Shown: positions 16,865 to 25,050 of the stretch, one piece after another
Layout of the letters: each line of letters opens with the position of its first letter
How positions within the stretch are numbered: position 1 is the stretch's first letter
DNA from: an uncultured Nitrospirota bacterium
GTDB taxonomy: Bacteria; Nitrospinota; Nitrospinia; CAJXCL01
Length of the DNA: 39,394 nucleotides
Direction of reading: 5' to 3'
NCBI GenBank assembly: GCA_913051775.1
Contig: CAJXCL010000014.1
Span: 1 to 39,394 of the forward strand
Position numbers and translations under genes: made by a program
Notes under the pieces: model-generated
Told to the model about the DNA's origin: nothing
The model's database searches: none
What the model saw: only the letters and a program-made list of their open reading frames with translations

Positions 16865-17416
16865 ATGATCGATACAACTCAAGACACCAGAAAAATAGTA
16901 TACATTTCCCTCTTAGTTGCCATGAGTGTTGTTCTACATACTTTAGAACAAATGATTCCCCTCCCTTCACCCTGGATAAAATTTGGAATATCAAATATTG
17001 CGACTCTTCTGGCATTAGTGTTATTAGGTTTTAAGGAAGCAATAATTGTTACTTTGTTAAGGGTTCTGATCGGTTCAATTCTTTTTGGCACGTTTCTGAG
17101 TCCAACTTTTATGCTCAGTCTCATGGGGGGGGTATCCAGCGCTATTGTAATGGGAGTGTTCTATAAATTTTTCCCGCGATATTTCAGTTTAATTGGCATA
17201 AGCCTTTTCGGGGCATATGCTCATACTACTGTTGTAATAATACTTGTATATTATTTCATAATTCATCATAAGGAACTTTTCTATCTTTTACCTGTGTTCC
17301 TATTTTTTTCTGCTGTTACAGGAATTATTAACGGTATCATTGCCAATAAACTGGTAATGAAAGTTATAGAAGAAAAAGTCTTGGGTTTAAATTTACTGCA
17401 AAAAGATTATTATTAA
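16865..17416 (+). CDS. Gx transporter family protein (Hpre_diP_synt_I family)
   Basis: A 183-residue protein with five to six membrane helices. The family signature is at its start: LLVAMSVVLHTLEQMIPLPSPWIKFGISNIATL and the following LLGFKEAIIVTLLRVLIGSILFG. Older annotation calls this family heptaprenyl diphosphate synthase component I, but it has the form of an ECF-type substrate-binding membrane protein. Next to ApbE and NusG-II, transport of a flavin or quinone-like compound is a reasonable but unproved guess. No polyprenyl synthetase gene is adjacent. Confidence 0.8.
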   Translation: MIDTTQDTRKIVYISLLVAMSVVLHTLEQMIPLPSPWIKFGISNIATLLALVLLGFKEAIIVTLLRVLIGSILFGTFLSPTFMLSLMGGVSSAIVMGVFYKFFPRYFSLIGISLFGAYAHTTVVIILVYYFIIHHKELFYLLPVFLFFSAVTGIINGIIANKLVMKVIEEKVLGLNLLQKDYY

Positions 17417-17430
17417 AATATTTTAATAAT
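17409..17430. repeat. 22-base all-A/T perfect palindrome over the Gx stop codon
   Basis: ATTATTAAAAT followed by its exact complement. It covers the TAA of the Gx gene at 17414-17416. Pairing would be weak; a terminator role is doubtful because no separate T-run follows. Confidence 0.6.
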
Positions 17431-17447
17431 TGATGATAGCCAAAAAA

Positions 17448-18374
17448 ATGAAATCGTCAAAACGATTTAAACTCTGAAATTTTTTATTTTTGTCATTCAT
17501 GATCCACCTGATTATTGTAGAAGCAAATGGTCATTGGTTGATGGACAAAAAAAAGCAAGCTATTCCTATTCAGGTGAAATTTATTAAGCCGGAAGTAAAA
17601 AAAAATGAGAATTTAAAAAAGATAGAAGAAGAAATTGTTGCTATCTCTAAACCGAAAAAAATGGAAAAACCAACTACTCCGGAAATACTGTCAGAATATA
17701 ATAGTAAAGCTCATGGTAATAAGAGCATAGTTCAAAAAGGTAAATATAAATCTAGAGAAACTCTCTTGCCACAAAAAAAATCAAAACTCAGGGCCGCTGT
17801 CAAAAAGAAAACGATAAAAAAGAAAATAAGGGAGAAGAAAATTCTTATTACAAAAAAAGTGGCTGAAAAATAGGAATTAAAAGAGAAAGAAAAAAATCCT
17901 ATGGTTCTTAAAGGATTATTTAAACAGGAGGAAGATCTAGAAAAAAATGAGACGAAAAATCAAAATTCTCTGTTTAAAGGGTTTGATCCTGAGAAATTCG
18001 CGAAGATGGATACGAGAGATAAAGAAAACGAATCAGATACCGAAACTGTTTCTCTTGATTCACAGGAATTTAAATACGCTTCTTATTTTTCAAGTATAAA
18101 AAGACAGATCGAATCAGTCTGGTCTTATCCTGAACAGGCTGCCACAAGAGGCTTGCAACGTCAACTTCTTTTACAGTTTATACTTGACCGGAGCGGTAAA
18201 CTGGTTGACATTTCTTCGGTTATTTCTTCTGAACACGAAATTTTTGATAATGCCGCGCTTGATGCTGTAAAAACTGCCTCTCCATATAATCCGTTTCCGG
18301 AAAAAATACAAGAAAATAAATTAAAGATTATCGCTTCATTTAAAAACAAGCCTTTTTATACCTCCTATAAATAA
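17448..18374 (+). pseudogene. tonB: tonB-like gene with two in-frame stops (TGA, TAG)
   Basis: From ATG 17448 one frame runs 308 codons with two interruptions: TGA at 17475 (codon 10) and TAG at 17871 (codon 142). Across them the product has full TonB layout: a short cationic start MKSSKRFKL, a membrane helix NFLFLSFMIHLIIV directly after the TGA, a Lys/Glu/Pro-rich periplasmic linker, and a TonB_C domain near residues 205-305 (IKRQIESVWSYPEQA, FILDRSGKLVDISSV, NAALDAVKTASPYNPFP). Each stop is one substitution from a sense codon; TGA may replace TGG. No frameshift is seen. TGA and TAG end other genes here, so general recoding is unlikely. A fresh pseudogene, consensus error or suppression are the options. 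ExbB/ExbD are not nearby. Confidence 0.7.
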
Positions 18375-18430
18375 ATCTATACTATTGCTCTGTAAAACTT
18401 TCTTTCCAGAGTGGGATACTCCACATGCTG
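18374..18430 (+). repeat. R1 repeat, copy D (partial)
   Basis: CTATACTATTGCTCTGTAAAA begins right after the tonB stop and matches the R1 5' box. A hairpin GAGT-GGGAT-ACTC follows at 18409-18421, in the place where copies A and B have GAGC-GGAA-GCTC. The paired bases change together. Confidence 0.6.
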
Positions 18431-18522
18431 TCCCATTTCAGGAAGATTTTTCATTTGTAACATCGAACATCTAATATTGCGCTCCAAAAAATAATACAGT
18501 TTGTCCTCTTAAATAATTATGA

Positions 18523-20529
18523 TCAGATTATTTTCCTAATATAATCCCGAATCTCCGCAAGTGGAGTGCCAGGATGAAAAAATCTTTGCACACCTGTTAA
18601 CTTGAGTTCAGCAAGGTCTTTTTCAGGGATGATTCCGCCGCCGATTACTTTGATATCCGACCTGCTTTTCTCATTTAACAATTTAATAACACTCGGAAAC
18701 CATGTTTTGTGTGCTCCTGACAAAATACTTATACCGATAACAGCAGCCCCTTCCTCAATAGCCTGCTCAACAATTTCTTCAGGCGTTTTGCGAAGTCCGG
18801 TATAAATTACATCAAAACCGCTATCCTTTAAAAATTTTACAAGAATTATTACTCCCCTGTCATGCCCGTCCTGTCCTACTTTACTGATAAGGATCTTTTT
18901 TTTCTTTTTGATATACTTTCCTTTTTTAGGCCAATAGGGTTCCTTATAAGTTCCGTAAACACCTTTCAGGGCGCTGCAAATCTCCCCGACTGTGACATAT
19001 AATTTAACCGCTTCTATAATAGGCGGCATAATGTTTTCTCTCTTCTCCGCTTTTTTTTTCAAATCTTCTAATGTCTTTTCAACTTTCCTGTTTTCTCTTT
19101 CTTTTTTTACTCGGGTAAGTCTTTCAATCTGACGTTTTTCAATGAGAGAATCTATTTTCAGGGTTTCCACAGGGTATTCTTCTTCAGAGATAAAATCATT
19201 AAGGCCTACAATTATCCGTTCCTTTTTATCAATTTCCTTCTGATAAGAATAAGCAGCCTCGTGTATTTCTTTTTGAGGGAATCCTTTTTTAATGGCTGCT
19301 GTCATGCCGCCCATGCTGTCCAGTTTCTTAAAATATTTATAAGCCTCTCCTTCCATCTGATTCGTGAGTGACTCCACATAATAGGAACCCCCCAGCGGAT
19401 CAATTGTATTTGCTACCCCGCTTTCATGCGCTATTATCTGCTGGGTTCGTAACGCAATAGTAGCCGCTTTTTCGGTTGGAGTGGCAAAAGTCTCATCCAT
19501 TGAATCGGTGTGGAGCGATTGCGTACCGCCAAGCACCCCTGCTAATCCCTGAATAGCTACTCTTACAATGTTATTATAAGGCTGCTGAGAAACAAGACTG
19601 CATCCCGCTGTCTGGGTATGAAACCGTAAAGCATAAGATTCCGAATTTTTGGGCTTGTATCTCTTTTTTATCTCTTTCGCCCATATCCTTCTTGCCGCCC
19701 TAAACTTTGCTATCTCCTCAAAAAAATCATTATGGGAATTGAAAAAAAAAGAAAGTCTTGGGGCGAATTCATCTATTTTAAGACCTGCTTTGACCACTTC
19801 CTCCACGTAAGTCAGTCCGTTGTACAAAGTGAAAGCAAGTTCCTGAACAGCAGTGGAACCCGCCTCTCTAATATGGTATCCGCTTATACTGATGGGGTGC
19901 CATTTCGGCATATGTTTTGAAGAATAAATAATAGTATCGGTAATAAATTTTAGATGTGGCTCCGGTGGATATATCCACTCTTTTTGGGCGATGAATTCTT
20001 TTAAAATATCATTTTGAATTGTGCCTCCAAGATTTTTAAGTTTTACACCCTGCTTCATTGCCGTAACAATATACATGGCGAATAAAACCGCGGCCGGAGC
20101 GTTTATAGTCATGGACGTGGTAACTTCCCCTAAAGGAATTCCATCAAAGAGGGTTTCCATATCTTTCAGCGTATCAATGGCAACCCCGCACCACCCTACT
20201 TCACCGGCAGATAACGGGTCATCGGAATCGCATCCCATCAAAGTTGGGAGATCAAAGGCGACACTCAAACCCATCTGCCCATGCTTGAGAAGGTATTTAA
20301 ACCTTTTATTTGTCTCCTCAGCAGAGGCTAAACCCGCGAACTGTCGCATGGTCCACATCTTTCCCCTGTACATGGTAGGGTAAATGCCGCGAGTAAATGG
20401 GTATTCTCCCGGTAAACCAATCTCTTTCTGGTAATTGGTTTTTTTTATATCAGAGGGAATATACAGCCTTTTAATTTTCTGGTTGGAAAGGTTTTTAAAT
20501 TTTTTCTTTTTTTTTCTTTTTTTGTTCAT
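18523..20529 (-). CDS. Methylmalonyl-CoA mutase-type acyl-CoA mutase, single chain with B12 domain
   Basis: Adenosylcobalamin-dependent carbon-skeleton mutase, probably interconverting methylmalonyl-CoA and succinyl-CoA. The 668 residues contain a TIM-barrel catalytic part ([103 protein letters not shown]) and a cobalamin-binding domain with DGHDRG at 554-559 (axial His), SILSG and GGG. Many relatives have these on two proteins; here they are fused. Tyr in TMYRG fits methylmalonyl rather than isobutyryl substrates. The start has a very lysine-rich ten residues. An acyl-CoA dehydrogenase gene lies upstream on the same strand. No MeaB chaperone or epimerase is in the window. Confidence 0.92.
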   Translation of the reverse strand: MNKKRKKKKKFKNLSNQKIKRLYIPSDIKKTNYQKEIGLPGEYPFTRGIYPTMYRGKMWTMRQFAGLASAEETNKRFKYLLKHGQMGLSVAFDLPTLMGCDSDDPLSAGEVGWCGVAIDTLKDMETLFDGIPLGEVTTSMTINAPAAVLFAMYIVTAMKQGVKLKNLGGTIQNDILKEFIAQKEWIYPPEPHLKFITDTIIYSSKHMPKWHPISISGYHIREAGSTAVQELAFTLYNGLTYVEEVVKAGLKIDEFAPRLSFFFNSHNDFFEEIAKFRAARRIWAKEIKKRYKPKNSESYALRFHTQTAGCSLVSQQPYNNIVRVAIQGLAGVLGGTQSLHTDSMDETFATPTEKAATIALRTQQIIAHESGVANTIDPLGGSYYVESLTNQMEGEAYKYFKKLDSMGGMTAAIKKGFPQKEIHEAAYSYQKEIDKKERIIVGLNDFISEEEYPVETLKIDSLIEKRQIERLTRVKKERENRKVEKTLEDLKKKAEKRENIMPPIIEAVKLYVTVGEICSALKGVYGTYKEPYWPKKGKYIKKKKKILISKVGQDGHDRGVIILVKFLKDSGFDVIYTGLRKTPEEIVEQAIEEGAAVIGISILSGAHKTWFPSVIKLLNEKSRSDIKVIGGGIIPEKDLAELKLTGVQRFFHPGTPLAEIRDYIRKII

Positions 20530-20609
20530 TGGAATTAAGTATTAAACAGGATAAATATGATTATTTTTAAAAAGTCTCGTTCCATTTGCCTTTTAACTCC
20601 ATATGATAA

Positions 20610-20637
20610 ATCCAGTCCATCCTGTTCATCCTGTCAG
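20610..20637. repeat. TCCATCCTGTTCATCCTGTC repeat
   Basis: Tandem ATCCTGT units in the space between the acyl-CoA dehydrogenase and mutase genes. It is the inverse form of the 14051 repeat, and a further ACAGGATAAAT unit sits at about 20545. Confidence 0.65.
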
Positions 20638-20649
20638 AAAGAGGTTTTA

Positions 20650-21786
20650 TTATTTCAACAATTCTCTTGCAATAACAATTCTCTGTATTTCCGATGTCCC
20701 TTCGCCTATCTCACAAATTTTTGCGTCCCTAAAGTACCTTTCCACGCTGTATTCTGTTATGTAGCCGTATCCTCCATGTATTTGAACAGCGTTATTAGCG
20801 CACATTACAGCGGTTTCCGAAGAAATAAGTTTTGCCATAGAAGCCTCTTTTGTAAATTTTTCTCCTTTTGTTTTCAGGTAAGCTGCTCTTTGTGCCAGAA
20901 GCCTTGCAGCGTCTATTTTCGCGGCCATATCGGACAGCTTCCATTGGGTTGCCTGAAACTCTTTTATCAGTTTTCCGAACTGTTTTCTTTCTTTTGCGTA
21001 TTTCAGACTTGCCTGTAAGGATGCTCTTGCAATCCCTATGGCCAGAGCTGAAATACCGATTCTGCCGGCGTCAAGAATCTCCATGGTCTGGTTAAAACCT
21101 TTATTCACTTTACCTATAAGATTTTCTTCAGGGAGTTTGAGATTATCTATAAAGACTTCTACCGTATCACTGCCTCGTAAACCTAATTTGTTGAGCTTTT
21201 TTCCTATTTTCAATCCTTCTGTGTCTTTTTCAACAATAAAGGCGGACACTCCTTTTGTGCCTTTTGACTCATCTGTTTTTGCCAGAATAACAAAAGTATT
21301 CGCGCGGGAACCATTTGTTGTAAACAGTTTTTGTCCGTTAAGGTTCCAGTTGCTGCCGGATTTCTTTGCTGTGGTTTTCATGGAACCCGCGTCGCTGCCA
21401 GAGGAAGGTTCCGTAAGTGCCCAGGCCCCTATTTCTTCCCCTTTTATAAGAGGAGGCAAAAATTTATTTTTCTGTTCCTTATTTCCAAAAAGAAAGATAT
21501 GGTTTGTGCAAAGGGTATGGGCTAGAATGGTCAGGGCGACCGATGCGTCTGCAGCGGCAATTTCTTCAATAGCAGCAATGAAACTTGAGTAATCGAGTCC
21601 TGATCCACCAAACTCTTCAGGGAAAGGTATTCCGAATAACCCCATCTCTGACGTTTTTTGAAGGATATCTTGGGGAATAGCTGCTTTAACATCAATCTCA
21701 CAGGCAATCGGCTTAATCTCTTTTTCGGCAAACTTTTTTACTGTATCAACAAGGAGCTTTGTTTCTTCTGAATGGTCGAAATCCAT
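20650..21786 (-). CDS. Acyl-CoA dehydrogenase (short/branched-chain type)
   Basis: FAD enzyme that introduces the alpha-beta double bond into acyl-CoA, passing electrons to ETF. The 378 residues show the N-terminal helical domain, the middle-domain block GAWALTEPSSGSDAGSMKT and LNGQKLFTTNG, and the C-terminal QFGKLIKEFQATQWKLSDMA, QIHGGYGYITEYSVERYFRDAK and GEGTSEIQRIVIARELL. Glu362 in that last block is the expected catalytic base of the butyryl/short-chain subgroup. It is about 120 bases upstream of the mutase and in the same direction, suggesting shared use in branched amino acid or propionate-related metabolism. Exact chain specificity is not readable. Confidence 0.93.
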   Translation of the reverse strand: MDFDHSEETKLLVDTVKKFAEKEIKPIACEIDVKAAIPQDILQKTSEMGLFGIPFPEEFGGSGLDYSSFIAAIEEIAAADASVALTILAHTLCTNHIFLFGNKEQKNKFLPPLIKGEEIGAWALTEPSSGSDAGSMKTTAKKSGSNWNLNGQKLFTTNGSRANTFVILAKTDESKGTKGVSAFIVEKDTEGLKIGKKLNKLGLRGSDTVEVFIDNLKLPEENLIGKVNKGFNQTMEILDAGRIGISALAIGIARASLQASLKYAKERKQFGKLIKEFQATQWKLSDMAAKIDAARLLAQRAAYLKTKGEKFTKEASMAKLISSETAVMCANNAVQIHGGYGYITEYSVERYFRDAKICEIGEGTSEIQRIVIARELLK

Positions 21787-22091
21787 AGCAATTTAGTTGT
21801 TGGTTTTTAGTTATTAGTTGTTGAATAAAAAATTTCCAGTCAACTTAGATTAAATTAAATTGACACTGATTTCCACCCCCCCCCTTGATAGGGAGGATTT
21901 AAGGGGGGGCAAAAACTTTACAGAGCTAAGCTTTGCTAAAAAAACAACGTTTCGCAGATTAGTAGTACGAAGAACATTAATAACACTAAGGTCAAGAAGA
22001 ATAAATTCTTTTATTCGTGTCCTTCGTGGTTAATAATAAAAAATAACGGTTGAGGCCAAAGGCAGTTTTTTGCTGTACCGTGGTAAAAAAC
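21787..22091. other. 305-base intergenic region with two repeat types
   Basis: A C-run/G-run element lies at 21873-21909 (nine-fold C run, TTGATAGGGAGGATTTAA, then a seven-fold G run). A CACGAAG-family copy lies at 22013-22033. A fragment GGTTGAGGCCAAAGGC at about 22047 recalls one end of repeat R2. No gene is seen. Confidence 0.55.
22013..22033. repeat. TTCGTGTCCTTCGTGGTTAA repeat
   Basis: Same core as the copy at 3299-3316, nearly base for base. It lies downstream of the dinB stop. Confidence 0.65.
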
Positions 22092-23156
22092 CTATAGCTT
22101 CAGAGAAAGCTGTTTTGAATTTCCTTTTTTATCTTTTGTTTTTAATCGGGCGCCGAGGCCGAGCAGTCGAATAGGGAGGTTCCGCCTTTTTATGCCTTCC
22201 TCAAGCAGAGCCCAGAAGTTTTTTCCATTGAGTTCAATCAGTCCACGCTCAACCGTAGTCGATTTAAAATCGGAGAACTTCACTTTCACAAAAAGTGTTT
22301 TAATATCCTGCTCTTTTATATCTTTTCTTTCAAACCGTTTTAGAAACCTTTTATATAGCATAGGGAGTTGTTCTTTGCATTCTTCGTAGTCCCGGAGGTC
22401 ATGGGAAAAGGTTTTTTCTATGCTTAAAGATTTCCTCTCTTTTGAGGTAACCACTGGTCGATCATCTTTGCCCCTGCAAATACCGTATAGATGATTTCCA
22501 AAACTTCCGAAATGCGAACACAAATCGTTTATCGAGAGCTTCTGCAGGTTTCCGCAAGTTTTTAAACCGATTTTTGCCATCTTTTCCGCCGTTACTTTCC
22601 CTACTCCCAATATCCTTTGAACCGGAAGTTTTTTGATAAAATTATCGACTTTATCCGGTGTGATGACGAACTGCCCGTTCGGCTTTTTCCAATCGCTTGC
22701 TACCTTGGCAAGAAACTTATTTGGAGCTATCCCTGCTGAAGCGGTAAGTCCGGTTTTATCAAAAATAAGTTTGCGAATCTCCGAGGCGATGAGGGTTGCG
22801 CTCCCTTTAAAATGATTCGAACCTGTGACATCAAGATAGGCTTCATCAAGAGAAAGGGGTTCCACCAGGTTTGTAAACTCGTGAAAAACAGCCCGGATTT
22901 TTCTTGATTCTTCCACGTATTTTTTCATATTCGGATGGACAATAATAAGGTTTGGGCAGAGCTTTTTGGCTCGTGCTGACGATATAGCGGAGTGGACTCC
23001 GAATTTACGGGCTTCGTAATTCGCGGCGGAAATCACACCTCTTGTGGATGGATCACCACCCACTGCCAGGGGGCGGTTATGGAGCGACTTATCATCCCGC
23101 ATCTCAATGGCAGCATAAAAGCAATCCATATCAATATGGATGATTTTTTTTACCAT
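22092..23156 (-). CDS. dinB: DNA polymerase IV (Y-family)
   Basis: Error-prone translesion polymerase. The 354-residue protein begins with IIHIDMDCFYAAIEMRD (first catalytic Asp) and has SLDEAYLDVT (second Asp-Glu pair), GIAPNKFLAKVASDWKKPNGQ and the helix-hairpin-helix ILGVGKVTAEKMAKIGLKTCG, then the little-finger domain. The final QLSLKL resembles the sliding-clamp-binding motif QLxLxL. Its ATG at 23156 has no Shine-Dalgarno. A TTGACA lies upstream but its -10 partner is poor, and no LexA-type operator is obvious. It follows panD on the same strand after 72 bases. Confidence 0.95.
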   Translation of the reverse strand: MVKKIIHIDMDCFYAAIEMRDDKSLHNRPLAVGGDPSTRGVISAANYEARKFGVHSAISSARAKKLCPNLIIVHPNMKKYVEESRKIRAVFHEFTNLVEPLSLDEAYLDVTGSNHFKGSATLIASEIRKLIFDKTGLTASAGIAPNKFLAKVASDWKKPNGQFVITPDKVDNFIKKLPVQRILGVGKVTAEKMAKIGLKTCGNLQKLSINDLCSHFGSFGNHLYGICRGKDDRPVVTSKERKSLSIEKTFSHDLRDYEECKEQLPMLYKRFLKRFERKDIKEQDIKTLFVKVKFSDFKSTTVERGLIELNGKNFWALLEEGIKRRNLPIRLLGLGARLKTKDKKGNSKQLSLKL

Positions 23157-23228
23157 GCTTTTTTGACGGGTACTTCATATTTATGTCAAAAAAATAACTT
23201 TTAGGAGGGAACCATCACATCAAAGTAT

Positions 23229-23603
23229 TCAGTTGAAATCCGCTTTAATGTTTGTGGAAAAAGTTATATTATCTGTTTTTACGTAGATGATTTTCGGTTC
23301 GATATTTTTGGCTCTCTGTTCTTCCATGACAGCGTACGAGGCAATGATAATCCGATCTCCGATACCGACCTTCCGGGCGGCGGCTCCATTAACTGAAACG
23401 GTGCCGCTTCCGGTAGGGGCTTTTATTGTGTAGGTCACAAACCGGTTGCCATTATCAATGTCATAGATTTGTACCTGCTCGTATTCCAGGATGCCGGTTA
23501 ATTCCATCAACTTTTCGTCTATCGCAATGCTTCCTTCGTAATTAACGTTAGCGTCAGTCACAATTGCCCTGTGTATTTTTGCTCGAAGCATTATTCTTTG
23601 CAT
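23229..23603 (-). CDS. panD: Aspartate 1-decarboxylase (pyruvoyl enzyme)
   Basis: Makes beta-alanine for pantothenate and coenzyme A. The 124-residue precursor carries the self-cleavage site YEGSI, with Gly24-Ser25 giving the pyruvoyl group. Other family blocks are MLRAKIHRA, NGNRFVTYTI, GTVSVNGAAARKVGIGDRIII and a slightly longer tail. The ATG directly abuts the prfB stop codon, and its Shine-Dalgarno AAGGAG is the last codons of prfB, so expression is coupled to prfB translation. panBC are not in the window. Confidence 0.97.
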   Translation of the reverse strand: MQRIMLRAKIHRAIVTDANVNYEGSIAIDEKLMELTGILEYEQVQIYDIDNGNRFVTYTIKAPTGSGTVSVNGAAARKVGIGDRIIIASYAVMEEQRAKNIEPKIIYVKTDNITFSTNIKADFN

Positions 23604-24720
23604 TTAGGTCACTCCTTGAGTTTCTATGCTGTGCATAAGATAGGTTTCAATAAATGTATCTATATCTCCGTCCAGGATCGCGTCCACTTTTCCCGATTCT
23701 ATTTTTGTTCTGGTATCCTTTACCATGCGATAGGGGTGCAGAACGTATGACCTGATCTGGCTTCCCCAAGCAATGTCTTTTTTTTCACTTTCAATAGCGT
23801 TTAATTTTTCTTTTTGTTTTTCCTTTTCAACTTCATAAAGCCTGGATTTCAAAACTTTCATAGCCGAGCTTTTGTTTTTATGTTGAGATCGCTCATTCTG
23901 ACAGCTTACAACAATCCCCGTCGGGATATGAGTAATACGAATGGCGGAATCTGTTTTATTAACATGCTGTCCGCCTGCTCCACTTGCCCGATAGGTATCG
24001 ACCTTTAAATCTTTTTCGTCGATTTCTATATTAATGTCGTCTTCAATTTCCGGGAAAGTATAAACCGACGCGAAGGAAGTATGGCGTCTTTTATTAGCGT
24101 CAAAAGGAGAAATTCGAACTAGCCGGTGCACTCCTCTTTCTGCTTTTAGATATCCGTATACAAAATCACCCTTTATTTCAACTGTAACACTTTTAACACC
24201 TGCTTCTTCTCCCGGTTGAAAATCAATAATTGAACTTTTAAAACCTTTTCTTTCACACCACCTTAAATACATCCTCAGCAGCATTTCCGTCCAGTCCTGA
24301 GATTCCGTGCCGCCGGCTCCGGAATGTATGGTCAGGAAAGCGTTACCGTCGTCATGCTCCTCTGAAAGCATGGTCTTTATTTCGAACTGGCTTAGGTTAT
24401 TTGAAATATTTTTTAAGTCGTTTTTTAATTCTTCCAAAGAAGACTTATCGCCTTCGTCCAGCATCTCCAGTAATTCTTTGGTGTCGTTACACTGTTCGCG
24501 AATTTTATTCCATGTTTCCGGATAATAAGCAAGGGCTTTTCTTTTTTTTAATACGTCCTGTGCTTTCGAGCTGTCATTCCAGAAACTCGGTGAAGCCATT
24601 TCATGTTCAAGTTTTTCTATTTCTTTATTTTTTGTTTCCAAGTCAAAGAAACCCCCGGAGTTTTTCGAGTTTTTTAACGGCCATCTCTAACTCTCTCTTA
24701 ATTTCTTCTTCATTTTTCAT
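23604..24720 (-). CDS. prfB: Peptide chain release factor 2, with programmed +1 frameshift
   Basis: Terminates translation at TGA and TAA. The gene starts at ATG 24720, eight bases after GGAG, and reads 25 codons (MKNEEEIKREL, then LEKLRGFL) to an in-frame TGA at 24645-24643. The site is CGGGGG-TTT-CTTTGAC: an internal Shine-Dalgarno and CTTTGA slippery stop, the classic autoregulated RF2 frameshift. After a +1 slip on CTT the frame continues D-LETKNKE to 23604, giving 371 residues. Later landmarks are the stop-recognition segment SPFDANKRRH and the catalytic GGQ in RASGAGGQHVNKTDS. Ordinary gene finding would wrongly begin at the TTG at 24641. panD follows without a gap. Confidence 0.96.
24642..24657 (-). 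promoter_or_regulatory. prfB programmed frameshift site
   Basis: On the minus strand: GGGGG, three bases, then CTTTGAC. The ribosome pauses at the poorly decoded TGA when RF2 is scarce, and the upstream G-run pairs with 16S rRNA to push the +1 slip. This is the known RF2 feedback loop. Confidence 0.93.
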
Positions 24721-24920
24721 CTGTTACTCCTGCAAGGAAATAATAAAATTTAAATTATATTATATAATTTATCGACTTTATAGTAAACCTATTAAAAGCC
24801 ATTATTTTTTTACATACTCCGCAATGAAGTATATAATGCTTGATTATTTTTGTTTAACCCATGTTATACGTAAATATTTTGTTTGTTTTAAGCTGGTAAA
24901 AACATTCATGCAAAAGAGAC

Positions 24921-24995
24921 CTTTCGGCAAGCTCAGGGTGACAGGTGGTGTCCTCATGGTGATATTACAATGTGTCATGCTGAGCCTGCCGAAGC
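24921..24995. repeat. Inverted repeat CTTTCGGCAAGCTCAGGGTG / CTGAGCCTGCCGAAGC
   Basis: Left arm 24921-24943 and right arm 24973-24995 are near-complementary over 23 bases (about 19-20 matches) with a 29-base centre. The arms read as ...GCAAGCTCAGGGTGACA and TGTCATGCTGAGC..., a form I know as a common small repeat in several phyla. It falsely extends the next gene upstream in an open frame beginning at 24970. Confidence 0.75.
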
Positions 24996-25050
24996 ATTAT
25001 CATATAGTACACGTATAACTTGGGTTAAAGTTAAACTCTACCGGGTTCTT

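Noticed and set aside
17475-17477. Selenocysteine codon in tonB
   Set aside because: TonB has no cysteine at this position and no hairpin typical of a SECIS element is evident after the TGA.
21038-21592. 184-residue plus-strand open frame inside the acyl-CoA dehydrogenase
   Set aside because: Antisense shadow with no recognisable domain.
24401-25018. 205-residue plus-strand open frame across prfB start
   Set aside because: Antisense to prfB and then reads the inverted repeat; no protein family features.
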